Under the pieces are notes generated by a model. That model did no database searches, was not told the origin of the DNA, and worked only from the letters and a program-made list of their open reading frames with translations. DNA of 7,757 nt, from positions 1 to 7,757 of the forward strand of contig CAKSDR010000061.1 in assembly GCA_934446095.1 (NCBI GenBank). The letters are read 5' to 3'. Made by a program: the position numbers and the translations under genes. This DNA is from an uncultured Eubacteriales bacterium. Its GTDB lineage: Bacteria > Bacillota > Clostridia > Oscillospirales > CAG-382. Positions 7,512 to 7,757 of the stretch are shown here, in pieces (position 1 is the first letter of the stretch; the number at the start of each line of letters is the position of its first letter).

Positions 7512-7757
7512 ATGGAAAAGTTTAAAACAAAAGAAAAATATGATTTTAACGATTTGTGCAAAATAATGGAACTTCTGAGGTCGGAAAACGGGTGTCCGTG
7601 GGACAGAGAACAAACTCACCGTTCAATTCGCAATAACTTTCTTGAAGAAGCGTATGAGGCGGTAGAAGGGATTGACAAAAACGACCCGAAAATTCTGAAA
7701 GAAGAACTGGGGGACGTGCTTCTTCAGGTGGTTTTTCATTCTCAGATTGAATATGAA
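7512..7757 (+). CDS. mazG: Nucleoside triphosphate pyrophosphohydrolase MazG (3' end missing)
   Basis: Eighty-two residues run to the right edge without a stop, about a third of the roughly 260 in E. coli MazG. MazG hydrolyses (d)NTPs to the monophosphate and pyrophosphate, and in E. coli it is linked to ppGpp levels under starvation. Visible motifs are GCPWDREQTH (27-36), a hallmark of the family, then LEEAYE (44-49) carrying the EExxE metal motif and ELGD (65-68) carrying the ExxD motif that completes the Mg-binding site. The ATG lies 8 bases after the flippase stop. No strong ribosome binding site is visible: AAAGTG at 7502-7507 is a weak match and overlaps the upstream stop, so coupling to the flippase is likely. 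The protein begins directly with the pyrophosphohydrolase domain, unlike Bacillus YabN, where a tetrapyrrole-methylase domain precedes it. Whether a second MazG domain follows cannot be seen. Confidence 0.94.
   Translation, partial: MEKFKTKEKYDFNDLCKIMELLRSENGCPWDREQTHRSIRNNFLEEAYEAVEGIDKNDPKILKEELGDVLLQVVFHSQIEYE

Overview
The window is about 7.8 kb of densely packed, AT-rich bacterial chromosome (high 30s to about 40% GC by eye). It looks like a low-GC Gram-positive of class Clostridia (Bacillota). The reasons are a purine-rich sense strand, AGGAG-type ribosome binding sites, a TTG start, and close family resemblance and gene order: recJ, rel, dtd, hemZ, then a SpoVB/YabM-type flippase and mazG. 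A finer taxonomic assignment is not possible from the sequence alone, although an uncultured gut-type clostridium would fit.

Layout: there are six genes, all on the + strand, and two of them are cut by the window edges. (1) recJ, missing its 5' end, 1-1661. (2) rel, the bifunctional (p)ppGpp synthetase/hydrolase, 1691-3907. (3) dtd, D-aminoacyl-tRNA deacylase, 3923-4390. (4) hemZ, a radical-SAM protein of the coproporphyrinogen dehydrogenase family, 4387-5865. (5) a 14-helix MOP-superfamily lipid-linked oligosaccharide flippase of the SpoVB/YabM/MurJ type, 5881-7503. (6) mazG, NTP pyrophosphohydrolase, missing its 3' end, 7512-7757. The gaps between genes are 29, 15, -4 (an ATGA overlap), 15 and 8 bases. 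No stretch is long enough to hold another gene, and I saw no promoter, terminator, tRNA, rRNA, CRISPR array, insertion sequence or riboswitch. The simplest reading is one co-directional transcription unit that begins upstream and continues downstream.

How the genes fit together: this is a housekeeping block rather than an accessory system. RecJ serves DNA repair. Rel sets the stringent response. Dtd removes D-amino acids (and glycine mischarged on tRNA-Ala) from tRNA. HemZ is a radical-SAM protein whose true role in anaerobes is unclear. The flippase exports a lipid-linked cell-envelope precursor. MazG hydrolyses (d)NTPs. The only shared theme is stress and fidelity control, and conservation of the neighbourhood in clostridia probably reflects ancestry more than a single pathway. 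The points most worth a second look are the compact gene order, which lacks genes often interleaved here and joins two blocks usually found apart, and an A8 tract at codons 11-14 of rel. I found no evidence of a previously undescribed system in this window.
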